From JAXGMV01 sp040772085 (GTDB lineage Bacteria; Chloroflexota; Anaerolineae; Anaerolineales; Anaerolineaceae): a stretch of 64,000 bases of DNA. The translations under genes and the position numbers were made by a program. The stretch covers positions 2,356,001 through 2,420,000 of the forward strand of contig JAXGYU010000001.1 in assembly GCA_040772085.1 (NCBI GenBank), given 5' to 3'. Shown in pieces: positions 8,657 to 16,916 of this stretch (position 1 is the stretch's first letter; every line of letters begins with the position of its first letter). The notes beneath the pieces were generated by a model that did no database searches, had not been told where the DNA came from, and worked only from the letters and a program-made list of their open reading frames with translations.

Positions 8657-9700
8657 CTATAGTCCGTTTTTGACAGCGATAATCTCTGCCATGATCGATA
8701 GTGCAATCTCCTCCGGCTCCCGGCGGCCGATCGGCAGACCGATAGGCGCGTGAATGCGATCGAAGGTAGCCTCAGGTATGTCGAGCTCACGCATTGACTG
8801 CAGGCGGTGCGCGTGTGTTTTCTTCGAGCCCAGCACGCCGATGTAGCGGACATCGCTTTCAAGCGCGACCCGCAACGCCGGGATATCGATCTTCTCATCA
8901 TGGCTCAGACAGACCACATACGTGCCCTGATCAAGGACCTGGTCGGCAAGCGCAACATCCGGCCATTGTTTATGCAGTTCATCAACATCGGGGAACCGTT
9001 CACGCGTCACGAAAGCGGCGCGCGGGTCAATAATAATCGTCCTAAATCCCATCACCCTGGCGAGCTGCACCAATGGCATGGCAATATGCACCGCGCCAAT
9101 GATGATCAACTTTTGCGGCGGCATCAAGATATCGATGAAGACCGTTTGCGTGCCAGCCGAAGTGTTGACATCAACGACAGCCGGCATGGATTTCTGCCAG
9201 CATTCCCTGGCGGCAGCCAGCACCGACGCCCGCAATTCAGCGTCCAGCGAAGCTCCTGGCATGCTGCCATCTGCTTTCACCAGCATCTTGGTGCCGGCCA
9301 GGCTGCCCGCCACGACGGTTGCCAGAGCTGCCAGCTCGTTATTTGCCAAGACACAATCTACGTCTGCAAGCACCTGCTGCCAGGCCGATGAGTCCATCGA
9401 TTCGACCAACAGCCGGATTGATCCGCCGCACGTCAGCATCGCTTCCCAGGCCGATTCATCTGAGACACCATAAGAGAGGATCTTCGGATTGCCGCTCCGC
9501 AATACTTCCTGCGCTTCTTCAAAGACCGCGCCTTCGACACAACCGCCAGAAACGGAGCCTTCGATTTCGCCGGTTGAACTGATCGCCATCTTAGAGCCCG
9601 CTGAACGCAGCGCCGCGCCTTCCACACCGATCACGGTCACCAAAGCAGTCCGTTTGCCTTCACCCCGCCATTTTGTCAGGGATTGCCAGACCTCTTTCAT
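8657..9700 (-). CDS. xdhC: XdhC/CoxI-family molybdenum-hydroxylase maturation factor
   Basis: This is a 347-residue XdhC-family protein. Members bind molybdenum cofactor, protect its sulfurated form and help insert it into xanthine-dehydrogenase-type enzymes. The N-terminal domain carries SVSGGCVEGAV with the conserved Cys. The C-terminal half is a Rossmann domain (KLIIIGAVHIAMPLVQLA) ending in YIGVLGSKKTHAHR and GLPIGRREPEEIALSI, both typical of the family. Its ATG overlaps the stop of the AMP-ligase gene (ATGA), so it is the last gene of the minus-strand maturation operon. The context shows that its client is the Mop-type oxidoreductase encoded at 16917-19637. Confidence 0.9.
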   Translation of the reverse strand: MKEVWQSLTKWRGEGKRTALVTVIGVEGAALRSAGSKMAISSTGEIEGSVSGGCVEGAVFEEAQEVLRSGNPKILSYGVSDESAWEAMLTCGGSIRLLVESMDSSAWQQVLADVDCVLANNELAALATVVAGSLAGTKMLVKADGSMPGASLDAELRASVLAAARECWQKSMPAVVDVNTSAGTQTVFIDILMPPQKLIIIGAVHIAMPLVQLARVMGFRTIIIDPRAAFVTRERFPDVDELHKQWPDVALADQVLDQGTYVVCLSHDEKIDIPALRVALESDVRYIGVLGSKKTHAHRLQSMRELDIPEATFDRIHAPIGLPIGRREPEEIALSIMAEIIAVKNGL

Positions 9701-11019
9701 GCGCGACTCCTGCTATCGATGATTTTTCGTTTTGCCATGCTGGATGCCTGATCTAGATTGTAGCACCTTGATGTCACTCTCAAACTGAGTGCACCGGCTT
9801 GGATTGCGCTGCTGATGACCGGCAGCGACTTGACCGCCTGTGACGCCTCATGCAAATCGATCTCGCTGCCGGCAAAGTGGACGAGTTCCAAGCGCAGCGC
9901 TGACGCCCCCGGCTTGTCGCCGCTCTCTATCACGGTCGAGAAGTCGATCACGCCCGGCAAGGCAAATAAGACTTCATCGAGCTGGCTGAGGTAAAGCAAA
10001 TCACCATTGAGTGAGATGCCGCCATCAAGCCGGCGGGTGACGCGGTCGAGCAGCTTCAATTGGGAGCCGCACGGGCAGGGCTCCCTGAGCATCCGCCCGA
10101 GATCGCCGGTGCGGTAGCGGATCAACGGCATCGCGTTTCGGGTAAGGGTCGTGACGACAATCTCGCCCGTCTCGCCTTCAGGCAAGGGCTCGCCGCTGAT
10201 CGTATCAATGATTTCGAACAGCAGATCGGCTTCACGCGGATGCATCCCCGCGCCTGCATGACACATGACCGCGCCGCCCAGGCCCGTTTCTGTCATCCCG
10301 TAGTGATCAAACACTTTGCAATGCCAGGTCGCTTCCAGGGTTTGCGCCAGAGTCCGCGGCAGGTGATCGGTCGAGAGCAGCAGCCAGCGCAATGTCATCC
10401 TGGTCTGATCGACACCGGGCAATCTGGCAAGCGCCAGCATATGTTTGGGTGCTGCCACTGCGCCGGTGATGCCATTTTCGACCAGTGTATGCCAGGCATC
10501 GAGCGGGTCAATCACCGGACCATAGCGAAAGGGTTGGACGCCGAGACGCTCCAGGCCGATCGCCAGCAGATCACCGACGCTGCCCGGTGTCTGATGGGGG
10601 AGAAAGATCATCACCTTCTCACCGGGCTGCGCAAAGGTGCCCATGCCGTGGTGGAAGAAATCGATCGTCAGTTCCTGGTCGGCCAAAGAAAAGTACAGCC
10701 GCTTGGGCGCGCTCTGGGTGCCGGAGGTATCGAGCGTGACAATGCGGTTGACCTCACTTTGTGAGACGCAGAGCATTTCGTCCCCATGCCCGGTGAGGTC
10801 AGCGGCTGTCGTGAAAGGCAGCGATTTCAGATCAGCAAGTTCAGTCAGAGGGTCAGTATGCTCAGCAAGCTGTCCGCGGTAAAACCGGCTCCTTGACCTT
10901 GCGTTGCGTATAGTCGAATTCAGTTGTATGAGGTGCCAGGCATCAAGTTCCGTACGAGTGACCGGTACGCTAGCCCCAATTTTCTTCGCGATCCAGGCGT
11001 CAAGCGGCGTGATTTTCAC
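9697..11019 (-). CDS. PaaK-like AMP-dependent CoA ligase (DVU_1553-type)
   Basis: This is a 440-residue member of the phenylacetate-CoA ligase-like branch of adenylating enzymes. A Thr/Ser/Gly-rich ATP loop (TLDTSGTQSAPKRLYFS) lies near residue 100. VFDHYGMTETGLGGAV is the adenine-binding motif and PLIRYRTGDLGRML the hinge motif, followed by a CxC-containing CPCGS segment. It begins with GTG overlapping the radical SAM stop (GTGA), so translation is coupled. Members adenylate or thioesterify an acid; here the neighbourhood suggests a step in making or loading a cofactor or substrate for the aldehyde oxidoreductase system. The actual substrate is unknown. The cluster name is from memory of the NCBIfam families. 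Confidence 0.82.
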   Translation of the reverse strand: MKITPLDAWIAKKIGASVPVTRTELDAWHLIQLNSTIRNARSRSRFYRGQLAEHTDPLTELADLKSLPFTTAADLTGHGDEMLCVSQSEVNRIVTLDTSGTQSAPKRLYFSLADQELTIDFFHHGMGTFAQPGEKVMIFLPHQTPGSVGDLLAIGLERLGVQPFRYGPVIDPLDAWHTLVENGITGAVAAPKHMLALARLPGVDQTRMTLRWLLLSTDHLPRTLAQTLEATWHCKVFDHYGMTETGLGGAVMCHAGAGMHPREADLLFEIIDTISGEPLPEGETGEIVVTTLTRNAMPLIRYRTGDLGRMLREPCPCGSQLKLLDRVTRRLDGGISLNGDLLYLSQLDEVLFALPGVIDFSTVIESGDKPGASALRLELVHFAGSEIDLHEASQAVKSLPVISSAIQAGALSLRVTSRCYNLDQASSMAKRKIIDSRSRA

Positions 11020-12386
11020 AGGACGTTACGGTAGAGCGATCGGCCTTCGATGTTGGTCAGGTTGTAAGCGCAGAAGGGCACCAGTCTGCCATCCGGCGCG
11101 ACAACATGAATGTAGCAGTCCTTCAGGCGTTCGATGTCCAGGTTCCAGCAATCCTGAAATGCCATGCCCGAGATACAGAATTTATGGGTCTCCACACGTT
11201 CGAGAAAAGTATCCCATTCGCCTAATGTCTGTTCAGGTTTTCCACAGCAGCCGGCTGAGGTCTCAGGCGCACGCCAACTGCTGGCGACAAATTCACGGGA
11301 TTGCAGCGCGCCTCGGTTACCATCTTCTGGTTGTGAGCAGCAGCCTGCGGCTGGTTTATGTTTTGTCAGGGCAATTATCTGCCCATCAGGCATCGGCACA
11401 AAATTGCCATGGAAGGAACACGAGGCATTTTCTCCGCCTGGCGGACGGAAGCTCTCGCTCTTGAACCTGCCATCCGTCTGGGTCACGATCGCTGTGATCA
11501 CTTCAGGGATGGTGATCCGGTTCTGATCTGCCGCCGATTGATTGGTCCGTCCAAAAAAGCTGGCAGGCTGAAAATGAACTCCGCGTACGGTCGGCATCCG
11601 ACTGAGCGCGAACTTTATCATCTCTCCGATTTGATCCACGTTAATGTCCGGAAATAGCGTCGGAACCAGCACCACGCCAATGCCTGCCCGGGCACAATTC
11701 TGGATGGCTGCCAACTTGATTTCAAGCAGCTCGCGCCCTCGGATCGTGCGGTAGACCTCATCTGTCATTCCGTCAAATTGCAGGAAAACGGTTGAAAGAC
11801 CGGCTGAAACCAGCCTGTCCAGATACACCTTATCCCGCGCCAACCGCAGACCGTTGGTATTCAATTGGAAAAAAGTAAATCCGAGAGACTGCCCCAGGCT
11901 GATGATTTCAGGCAGGTCATCGCGCACACATGGCTCGCCGCCGGAAAGCTGAATGTTGGGATGGCTGCCACCGCTTAGCAAACTTTTGTACCAGCCTTCG
12001 ATTTGCGCAAGCGTCGGGTCAGCAGGCACATTGATGCCGGAACCGGCATAACACACCGGACACACCAGGTCGCAGCGTTGCGTCACTTCAAGCAGCGCGC
12101 AGCACGTGATTTGGCGATGACCGGGACAGAGACCGCAGTCATAAGGGCAGCCCTTTTCATCCACGGTTTGTGGAGCCTGCGGATATGCGGCGGTTTTTGG
12201 CCGGACCCAGCCGTTGAACTCAGGCGTTCCCCGCCAGATCACAGTGCTGAACTTTCCATGCTCAGGGCAGGTTTTGTCGAGATAAATATCACCCGAACGG
12301 TTGACCCGTCGGGCGTCAATCACCTTCAGACAAACAGGACAGACGCTCTGCGTTTGCGCGTTGACCGGCTTGGGTCGAATGTTCAT
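11016..12386 (-). CDS. trsS: Radical SAM protein, TrsS-like
   Basis: This is a 456-residue radical SAM enzyme. The SAM/[4Fe-4S] motif CDLVCPVC (C-x3-C-x2-C) is near residue 104 and is followed by LSGGEPCVRDDLPEII. An N-terminal zinc- or Fe-S-like region has CPVC, TCPEHG and GCPYDCGLCPGHRQITC. Two Cys-Cys pairs (AAGCCSQPE and SAGCCGKPE) lie near residues 345-380. Some family members have selenocysteine, and this one appears to be all-Cys. The frame extends up to 12437, but the ATG at 12386 overlaps the preceding gene's TGA (ATGA) and removes a non-conserved extension, so I chose it. It resembles methylating or lipid-type radical SAM proteins with a similar N-terminus. The product is unknown; a role in oxidoreductase maturation is inferred from context. 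Confidence 0.82.
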   Translation of the reverse strand: MNIRPKPVNAQTQSVCPVCLKVIDARRVNRSGDIYLDKTCPEHGKFSTVIWRGTPEFNGWVRPKTAAYPQAPQTVDEKGCPYDCGLCPGHRQITCCALLEVTQRCDLVCPVCYAGSGINVPADPTLAQIEGWYKSLLSGGSHPNIQLSGGEPCVRDDLPEIISLGQSLGFTFFQLNTNGLRLARDKVYLDRLVSAGLSTVFLQFDGMTDEVYRTIRGRELLEIKLAAIQNCARAGIGVVLVPTLFPDINVDQIGEMIKFALSRMPTVRGVHFQPASFFGRTNQSAADQNRITIPEVITAIVTQTDGRFKSESFRPPGGENASCSFHGNFVPMPDGQIIALTKHKPAAGCCSQPEDGNRGALQSREFVASSWRAPETSAGCCGKPEQTLGEWDTFLERVETHKFCISGMAFQDCWNLDIERLKDCYIHVVAPDGRLVPFCAYNLTNIEGRSLYRNVL

Positions 12387-12844
12387 TGCACCAGTCCAGA
12401 CAGGTCGAAACCATTCTCGACGAGTAAGTCCTTGCATTTCTGAAAAACGGTCGCGACAAGCAAAGGACAGCGTGTCAGCGAGAAGCTGCCTTTGCCCTCA
12501 AGAATGTCGTCACACAGGATGCCGTGGAACCGCTCCTCGTACTCCTGCTTGAACCACTTCACCAGGTCCTGCACCATAAACATCATGCGCGGATCCTCGG
12601 GTTCTTCGGGCGTCCCTTTGCCGGCATATAACCCCAGCAGGCAGGCGCCGCCTGAGAGCGCGCCGCAGAGCTCACCGCTGAAACCCAAGCCGCCAGCTAA
12701 CGCCCCGACACTGCGCACTAGATCCGGATTGCTTTTACCCATCAATGCCAGACCTTGCAGCATGATGATCTGACTGCAGTAAAACCCCTGATTTCTTAAG
12801 GCGGCAATTTCCTCGATGCCTTCGATATCAAGCAAATCGTCCAT
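12383..12844 (-). CDS. C-GCAxxG-C-C family protein (DVU_1555-type)
   Basis: This is a 153-residue protein of the C_GCAxxG_C_C family, small Cys-rich proteins thought to bind a redox or metal centre. The motif is spread over GFYCSQIIML, GALAGGLGFSGELCGALSGG, ACLLGLYAG and, near the C-terminus, ILCDDIL and TRCPLLVATVFQKC. The ATG at 12844 directly abuts the methyltransferase stop, and the stop overlaps the radical SAM start. It is part of the eight-gene maturation operon; its biochemical role is unknown. Confidence 0.85.
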   Translation of the reverse strand: MDDLLDIEGIEEIAALRNQGFYCSQIIMLQGLALMGKSNPDLVRSVGALAGGLGFSGELCGALSGGACLLGLYAGKGTPEEPEDPRMMFMVQDLVKWFKQEYEERFHGILCDDILEGKGSFSLTRCPLLVATVFQKCKDLLVENGFDLSGLVQ

Positions 12845-13531
12845 TTAATGGTCCTCCACACGCGCGATCAATTGATAATAACCCAGCTTAGTCCTGGCAA
12901 GCGCCAGATGCAACTCCATCAGATCAAACGATGGGTCGCTGCAGGCGCGGCACCCGTCCGCTACCAGCGACTGGATGGAATGACTTCTCAGTACCTGGCT
13001 GTGATCCTTCCAATGTTTGACGTTGAAACTACCCTGGGCAAGCGCAGTCATCATATCGGCTTCAGTCAATACACCCGTAAACAAAGCTACCTTATCCAGA
13101 AGTGCCTTATCCACCAGCAGAGGCGTCTTGCGGAAGTACAAATCGTTAACGATCAGATACCCGCCAGAAACGCTGACACGGTGAACCTCAGCCAGAACGT
13201 GTGACAATGGCAGCATCAGGGAGAGGCTGCATTCCGCCAGCACCACGTCGAATGAAGCATCTGGGAACGGGAGCCTGCGACCATCAGCCGTCACTTGCCT
13301 GAAAGGCTCGTCCGTTTGTCTTCCGGGCACACACTGCCGGCCGGAGAGATCGATGCCAGTAATATCCAGCGCCCAGTCATCCCGCAGGTAACCCATGGTT
13401 GCGCCGCTGCCACAGCCAATCTCCAGCACTTTGCTGCCCGGTGCTGGAGCGACCTTGGCAATCGCTTCCGCGGTCAGAGTCAATCCCCCAGGGTGCGGCG
13501 CTATTCTGGCAGGTGTTTCGTCAACGCGCAC
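12845..13531 (-). CDS. trsM: SAM-dependent methyltransferase (DVU_1556/TrsM-type)
   Basis: This is a 228-residue class I methyltransferase. VLEIGCGSGATMGYL near residues 36-50 is motif I, ITGIDLS is the acidic loop, FDVVLAECSLSL is motif IV and GGYLIVNDLY follows. The N-terminal APHPGGLTLT segment is characteristic of this small cluster-bound family, and several Cys (including CRAC near the C-terminus) could bind a metal. It starts with GTG at 13531, overlapping the upstream redox-protein stop by one base (TAGTG). The methyl acceptor is unknown. Confidence 0.85.
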   Translation of the reverse strand: MRVDETPARIAPHPGGLTLTAEAIAKVAPAPGSKVLEIGCGSGATMGYLRDDWALDITGIDLSGRQCVPGRQTDEPFRQVTADGRRLPFPDASFDVVLAECSLSLMLPLSHVLAEVHRVSVSGGYLIVNDLYFRKTPLLVDKALLDKVALFTGVLTEADMMTALAQGSFNVKHWKDHSQVLRSHSIQSLVADGCRACSDPSFDLMELHLALARTKLGYYQLIARVEDH

Positions 13532-13743
13532 TACTTATCCTCGAGCGCTTTCTCCACCTCATTCATTTTTCCAAGCGCGAGCTCCTCAGGAATATAGACC
13601 ATGCCGCAGGAGGGGCATTTCAGCAAGGTGACAGGGTAGGCGCTTCCCAGGTAGGAAATCATCACCTGACCTTTTTCCAAAGGCAGGTCGCAACAACCGC
13701 ATCGCCAGGTATCAAGATCGCTGTCAGAAATGTATTCTGTCAT
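13531..13743 (-). CDS. Small two-CxxC redox/zinc-ribbon protein (DVU_1557-type)
   Basis: This is a 70-residue protein with two Cys knuckles, CGCCDLPLEKG and CPSCGMVYIPEEL, a rubredoxin- or zinc-ribbon-like layout. It may donate electrons or bind metal during maturation of the neighbouring molybdenum enzyme. Its ATG overlaps the stop of the large flavoprotein upstream (ATGA) and its stop overlaps the methyltransferase start, so it sits in a translationally coupled chain. Confidence 0.8.
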   Translation of the reverse strand: MTEYISDSDLDTWRCGCCDLPLEKGQVMISYLGSAYPVTLLKCPSCGMVYIPEELALGKMNEVEKALEDK

Positions 13744-16064
13744 TTCGCATTCTCCTCTCCGATGCTCATGCGGTGGCTGTATGCCTTATGCACCAGATAA
13801 GCATCCGCCTGCGGTGTGTACTCCACCCAGTAGGTCACTACGGCGGGCTTATGTGACGCCAGGTAATGACCGGTCTTGGTGTTGAGAAAGCGTTTGCCTG
13901 TCCGTTCCGCGTACTCGATCACTTGCTGCAGGTCTTCGATCAGGATCAGCCGCTTATCCAGCATGGTCTGGATCTCATCGCTGACGATTAACTTGATCGA
14001 TTCATAAGCTTGAGGTGCGTCCATTTCTTCACTCCACAGTTCTCTCAGCAGGCTGCGCTTGAGCCTGGCACGGTTTTCATGACGTTGCGACAGGGTCGGG
14101 CCGGGTGATGCTGCCAGCGTCGTTGGGTCGCTGCCATAAATCAAATCCAGTAGATGCAAGGTGGGCTTCCCCTGACGGGCGTAGAAATCACGGCACATGG
14201 CACAATAAGCCAGATAGTCGAGATTGTTGTAGTCAACCCTGCGCTGGCGGACCTTCTCAGCCAGTTCAGGATGCGTCAGCCACATATTGCCGCCGTACGA
14301 ACAGCATTCCGTTTTCTTTTTGCTCAGCTCAAGCTCCTGATAGCTGACGCCCATTTTCTCAAGCAGCCGGCGTACGCTCTGCTGCACCTGCGGTTCCTCG
14401 CGGCTCGAGCAGGGGTCATGAACCGTCAGCGTCTTACCAGCCATGGCAGGATGGACGCTCACCGGCAGGTCATGCTGTTCCCAGACTTCCCAGAGCGAAG
14501 AGATCTTCAGTTCAGGATATTGCGCCTTGAAGGTGCGGTAGCAGCTTGAACACGCCAGAATCAATTCCGGTTCGCCAGCGGCCTTGTACGCGGTCATGAA
14601 GTCATTCTGCAGGGCGCCGAACAGATCGGCCCGGCCGGCCCAATCCGCTGGCGCGCCGCAGCAGCCCAGCATCAACCCGACACCAGCCTCACCGTCATTC
14701 CCCAAGCTCCCCCGCAGCTCCTCATAGACCTGCTTAACATAATCCGGCGAAGACGCAGCCAGCTGGCAGCCCGGGAAGAAGAGGTAATTGCTGGATGATT
14801 TCCCTGGCTGATGCCGGATCATCGCGAACTGATCGCTGGTGCTGAATGCCATATCGCGCAAGGCGAAATCATGCGCCGATGCCGGCATGCGCTTTTGCTC
14901 CACCATCACCTGGCGGGCGTTTTTATTCACCGTGCCCATGTCGAGGCTTTCGGGACAGACGACACCGCACAAGCCGCACAGGCTGCAGGAGTTGATCAGC
15001 TTGTTTGAAAAGCGGGTACCCATAACGATCGATAAATTGTTGTAAATCTCGCGTACATACTTCTTCGGGTACGCGCCGTAATGTTCAAGATATTCGCAAA
15101 CCTTCACGCATTCCATGCATTCGCACAGCAGGCAGCGTCCGGATTCGACGACTGCCTCGAATACGGTGTATTCACCGCTCTCGCTCGCGGCAGGGGTGGC
15201 ATTGCGCGGACATATGCCCTCCAGGCTGGTGAACAAGCGCGTCTGGTAAGGCCCTTCATTGACGCGGGCGGCGGTCAAAGACACTTTTTGCAGGAAGCGG
15301 TCCATGGAGGTTGCCGCACGCCTGCCGTCCATCATCGCGAAGATGATCGCCGGCTGGACTTGTCCGGCTAACGCGCCGCCGCCAATAAAAACATTCTGCA
15401 GGTTGGTCTGATAGGTCTCGGCATTGGTTTCCAGACCAGCAAGCAGCGGGTCTTTATCAACATCCTGGCTGCCCATGCCGAGATAGACAGCATCGTACTC
15501 ATCCCTCAGGGCAGAGAGATCATTGATTCGCCGGTTGAGATGGATTTTGACACCCATCGCTTCCACACGGCTGATATCATCACGCAGCAAATCTGCCGGC
15601 AATTTTTCTTGCGGCATGTTTGCCAGCCTGCCGCCGGCTTTATCAGCGGCTTCAAAGATTTCAATCTGATAACCTTTACGAGCCAGGTCATAGGCTGCGG
15701 TCAGCCCGCTGATGCCGCTGCCGATGACAGCCACACGTTTGTTCTTGCTCGGCAGAGGCTGCTGCGCGGGTGGTTTCTGCCCATGCTGAACAGCCGCCAG
15801 CTCAAGGCGGTTGATTTCGATCGGACCGCCGATCTCGGATCGCTTGCAGGCTTTCTGACAGGGCTGCTCACAAACGCGGCTGATGCTTTGATAAAAGGGC
15901 ACAGTCACCGCGAACACTTTGAGCGCCTCGGTAAAATTGCCGCTTTGTATCGCCGCTGCCATGCCGCGGAAGTTGACATGAATCGGACAGGTTGCAGCGC
16001 ACTCCGGAGCGTGCTCCTGAATGCACTGGTTCTCAAGTTCGCGGAGTCCTTGCTGACTGAGCAT
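13740..16064 (-). CDS. FAD/[4Fe-4S]/CCG-domain oxidoreductase (DVU_1558-like)
   Basis: This is a 774-residue multidomain redox protein. Residues about 10-100 form the Cys-rich domain seen in GltD and dihydropyrimidine dehydrogenase (CAATCPIHVNF, CEQPCQKACKR). A Rossmann FAD domain begins with VIGSGISGLTAAYDLA near residue 110. Two [4Fe-4S] sites follow (CLLCECMECVKVC near 310-325, CSLCGLCGVVCP near 358-370). Two CCG domains like those of HdrB and lactate oxidase subunits come next (FFPGCQ with LGCCGAPADW; HDPCSSR with ECCSYGGNMW). The last 80 residues are a small unrecognised domain. The start has AGGAGG eight bases upstream. It probably moves electrons between a pyridine nucleotide or quinone-side donor and the aldehyde oxidoreductase or its maturation proteins; the partner is inferred. 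Confidence 0.85.
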   Translation of the reverse strand: MLSQQGLRELENQCIQEHAPECAATCPIHVNFRGMAAAIQSGNFTEALKVFAVTVPFYQSISRVCEQPCQKACKRSEIGGPIEINRLELAAVQHGQKPPAQQPLPSKNKRVAVIGSGISGLTAAYDLARKGYQIEIFEAADKAGGRLANMPQEKLPADLLRDDISRVEAMGVKIHLNRRINDLSALRDEYDAVYLGMGSQDVDKDPLLAGLETNAETYQTNLQNVFIGGGALAGQVQPAIIFAMMDGRRAATSMDRFLQKVSLTAARVNEGPYQTRLFTSLEGICPRNATPAASESGEYTVFEAVVESGRCLLCECMECVKVCEYLEHYGAYPKKYVREIYNNLSIVMGTRFSNKLINSCSLCGLCGVVCPESLDMGTVNKNARQVMVEQKRMPASAHDFALRDMAFSTSDQFAMIRHQPGKSSSNYLFFPGCQLAASSPDYVKQVYEELRGSLGNDGEAGVGLMLGCCGAPADWAGRADLFGALQNDFMTAYKAAGEPELILACSSCYRTFKAQYPELKISSLWEVWEQHDLPVSVHPAMAGKTLTVHDPCSSREEPQVQQSVRRLLEKMGVSYQELELSKKKTECCSYGGNMWLTHPELAEKVRQRRVDYNNLDYLAYCAMCRDFYARQGKPTLHLLDLIYGSDPTTLAASPGPTLSQRHENRARLKRSLLRELWSEEMDAPQAYESIKLIVSDEIQTMLDKRLILIEDLQQVIEYAERTGKRFLNTKTGHYLASHKPAVVTYWVEYTPQADAYLVHKAYSHRMSIGEENAK

Positions 16065-16081
16065 GCCGGTCGCCTCCTATT

Positions 16082-16837
16082 CTATGAGAATTCCGCTGAG
16101 AGAGTTTTGTCATTCGCCAGGGTGATGCGTCGCAAACCGGCGGGTCGGTGCAGCGGTGATGCCTGGCTCACCATGGTAAGAATGGAATCAGCGTCAGTGA
16201 CGCGCGAACCTGCCAGCACGTCAACGCCGTAATCAAACAGAATGGGACTGAGCGGCGTGCTGGGTCCCAACATCACGACCAGCGCGTCGCGCCGGAAGTA
16301 TTGTGCCAGATCCTCGAAGGTGTGGTTCAGCAAGGTGCTGGCTGTGATGGCGATGACATCCGCCTGAGGCAGATACTCCGGCGCAGCGGAGGCTGGTAAG
16401 TCACCTTCACGCGGTTCTAATTCCAGGATCCAGGTCGTTTTCGCCGACTGCCGAATGGCATCAGAAAAATGAAAGTGTCCCACCAGTGCGGCAGTCTTGC
16501 CTCTGCCTTTGGCAACCAGCAAATCGCGGGCATTCAGTTCAACCGCATTCAGCTCGTCGACTTCCAGGAAAGAATTTAACGCCGCCATGCCGACGCTGGC
16601 TTCAGGACCAATATTCGAATGCAGCATGTTGCTGAGGGAATACGCGCTTTGAAGGTGCAGTTGCCCGGCGCCATTGATATCCTCGGTATAACAACAGGAC
16701 TCGCCAGTCTGGGTCGCTGCCAGTCCTAAGTAGCGGCTCCTGACTGCCGTCCAGTGCAGACCGATCATGACTGTTTCAATGGCGACATCTGGGCTGGTTG
16801 TTCTGGCGTGATTCAGGATGTCATCGATGCAACTCAT
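16082..16837 (-). CDS. DUF4213/DUF364 protein, putative metal-handling
   Basis: This is a 251-residue protein with the DUF4213 N-terminal and DUF364 Rossmann-like C-terminal architecture. DUF364 proteins are annotated as possible heavy-metal chelatases and often lie beside metal ABC importers. Visible features are the Thr-Gln-Thr-Gly-Glu-Ser-Cys-Cys segment near residue 45, KTAALVGHFHFSDAIRQ, VIAITASTLLNHTFEDL and VVMLGPSTPLSPILFDYGVD. The frame runs up to 16879, but the ATG at 16837 has GAGGTG just upstream, and the extension would lie inside an intercistronic hairpin. Last member before the flavoprotein gene. A role in supplying or recycling Mo/W is inference. Confidence 0.8.
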   Translation of the reverse strand: MSCIDDILNHARTTSPDVAIETVMIGLHWTAVRSRYLGLAATQTGESCCYTEDINGAGQLHLQSAYSLSNMLHSNIGPEASVGMAALNSFLEVDELNAVELNARDLLVAKGRGKTAALVGHFHFSDAIRQSAKTTWILELEPREGDLPASAAPEYLPQADVIAITASTLLNHTFEDLAQYFRRDALVVMLGPSTPLSPILFDYGVDVLAGSRVTDADSILTMVSQASPLHRPAGLRRITLANDKTLSAEFS

Positions 16838-16849
16838 AATAGACACCTC

Positions 16850-16884
16850 GCAGTGTGTGTGATCACGAGGACCACACACACTGC
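16850..16884 (-). promoter_or_regulatory. Intercistronic 12-bp hairpin upstream of DUF364 gene
   Basis: GCAGTGTGTGTG (16850-16861) and CACACACACTGC (16873-16884) form a perfect 12-bp stem with an 11-base loop. It lies after the oxidoreductase stop and three bases before the GAGGTG ribosome site of the next gene. No T-run follows on the minus strand, so it looks like an mRNA-stability or processing element that keeps the abundant enzyme transcript apart from the maturation genes. Confidence 0.6.
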
Positions 16885-16916
16885 AATCATAACGTACAAT
16901 CTTGGTTCAGTGGCGC

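Noticed and set aside
11016..12386. Selenocysteine codon in the radical SAM gene
   Set aside because: Some family members use Sec, but this frame has no internal TGA and shows Cys-Cys pairs at both candidate places.
12845..13597. Plus-strand open frames opposite the methyltransferase and redox-protein genes
   Set aside because: They are antisense shadows in GC-richer DNA; the minus-strand frames carry clear motifs and coupled starts.
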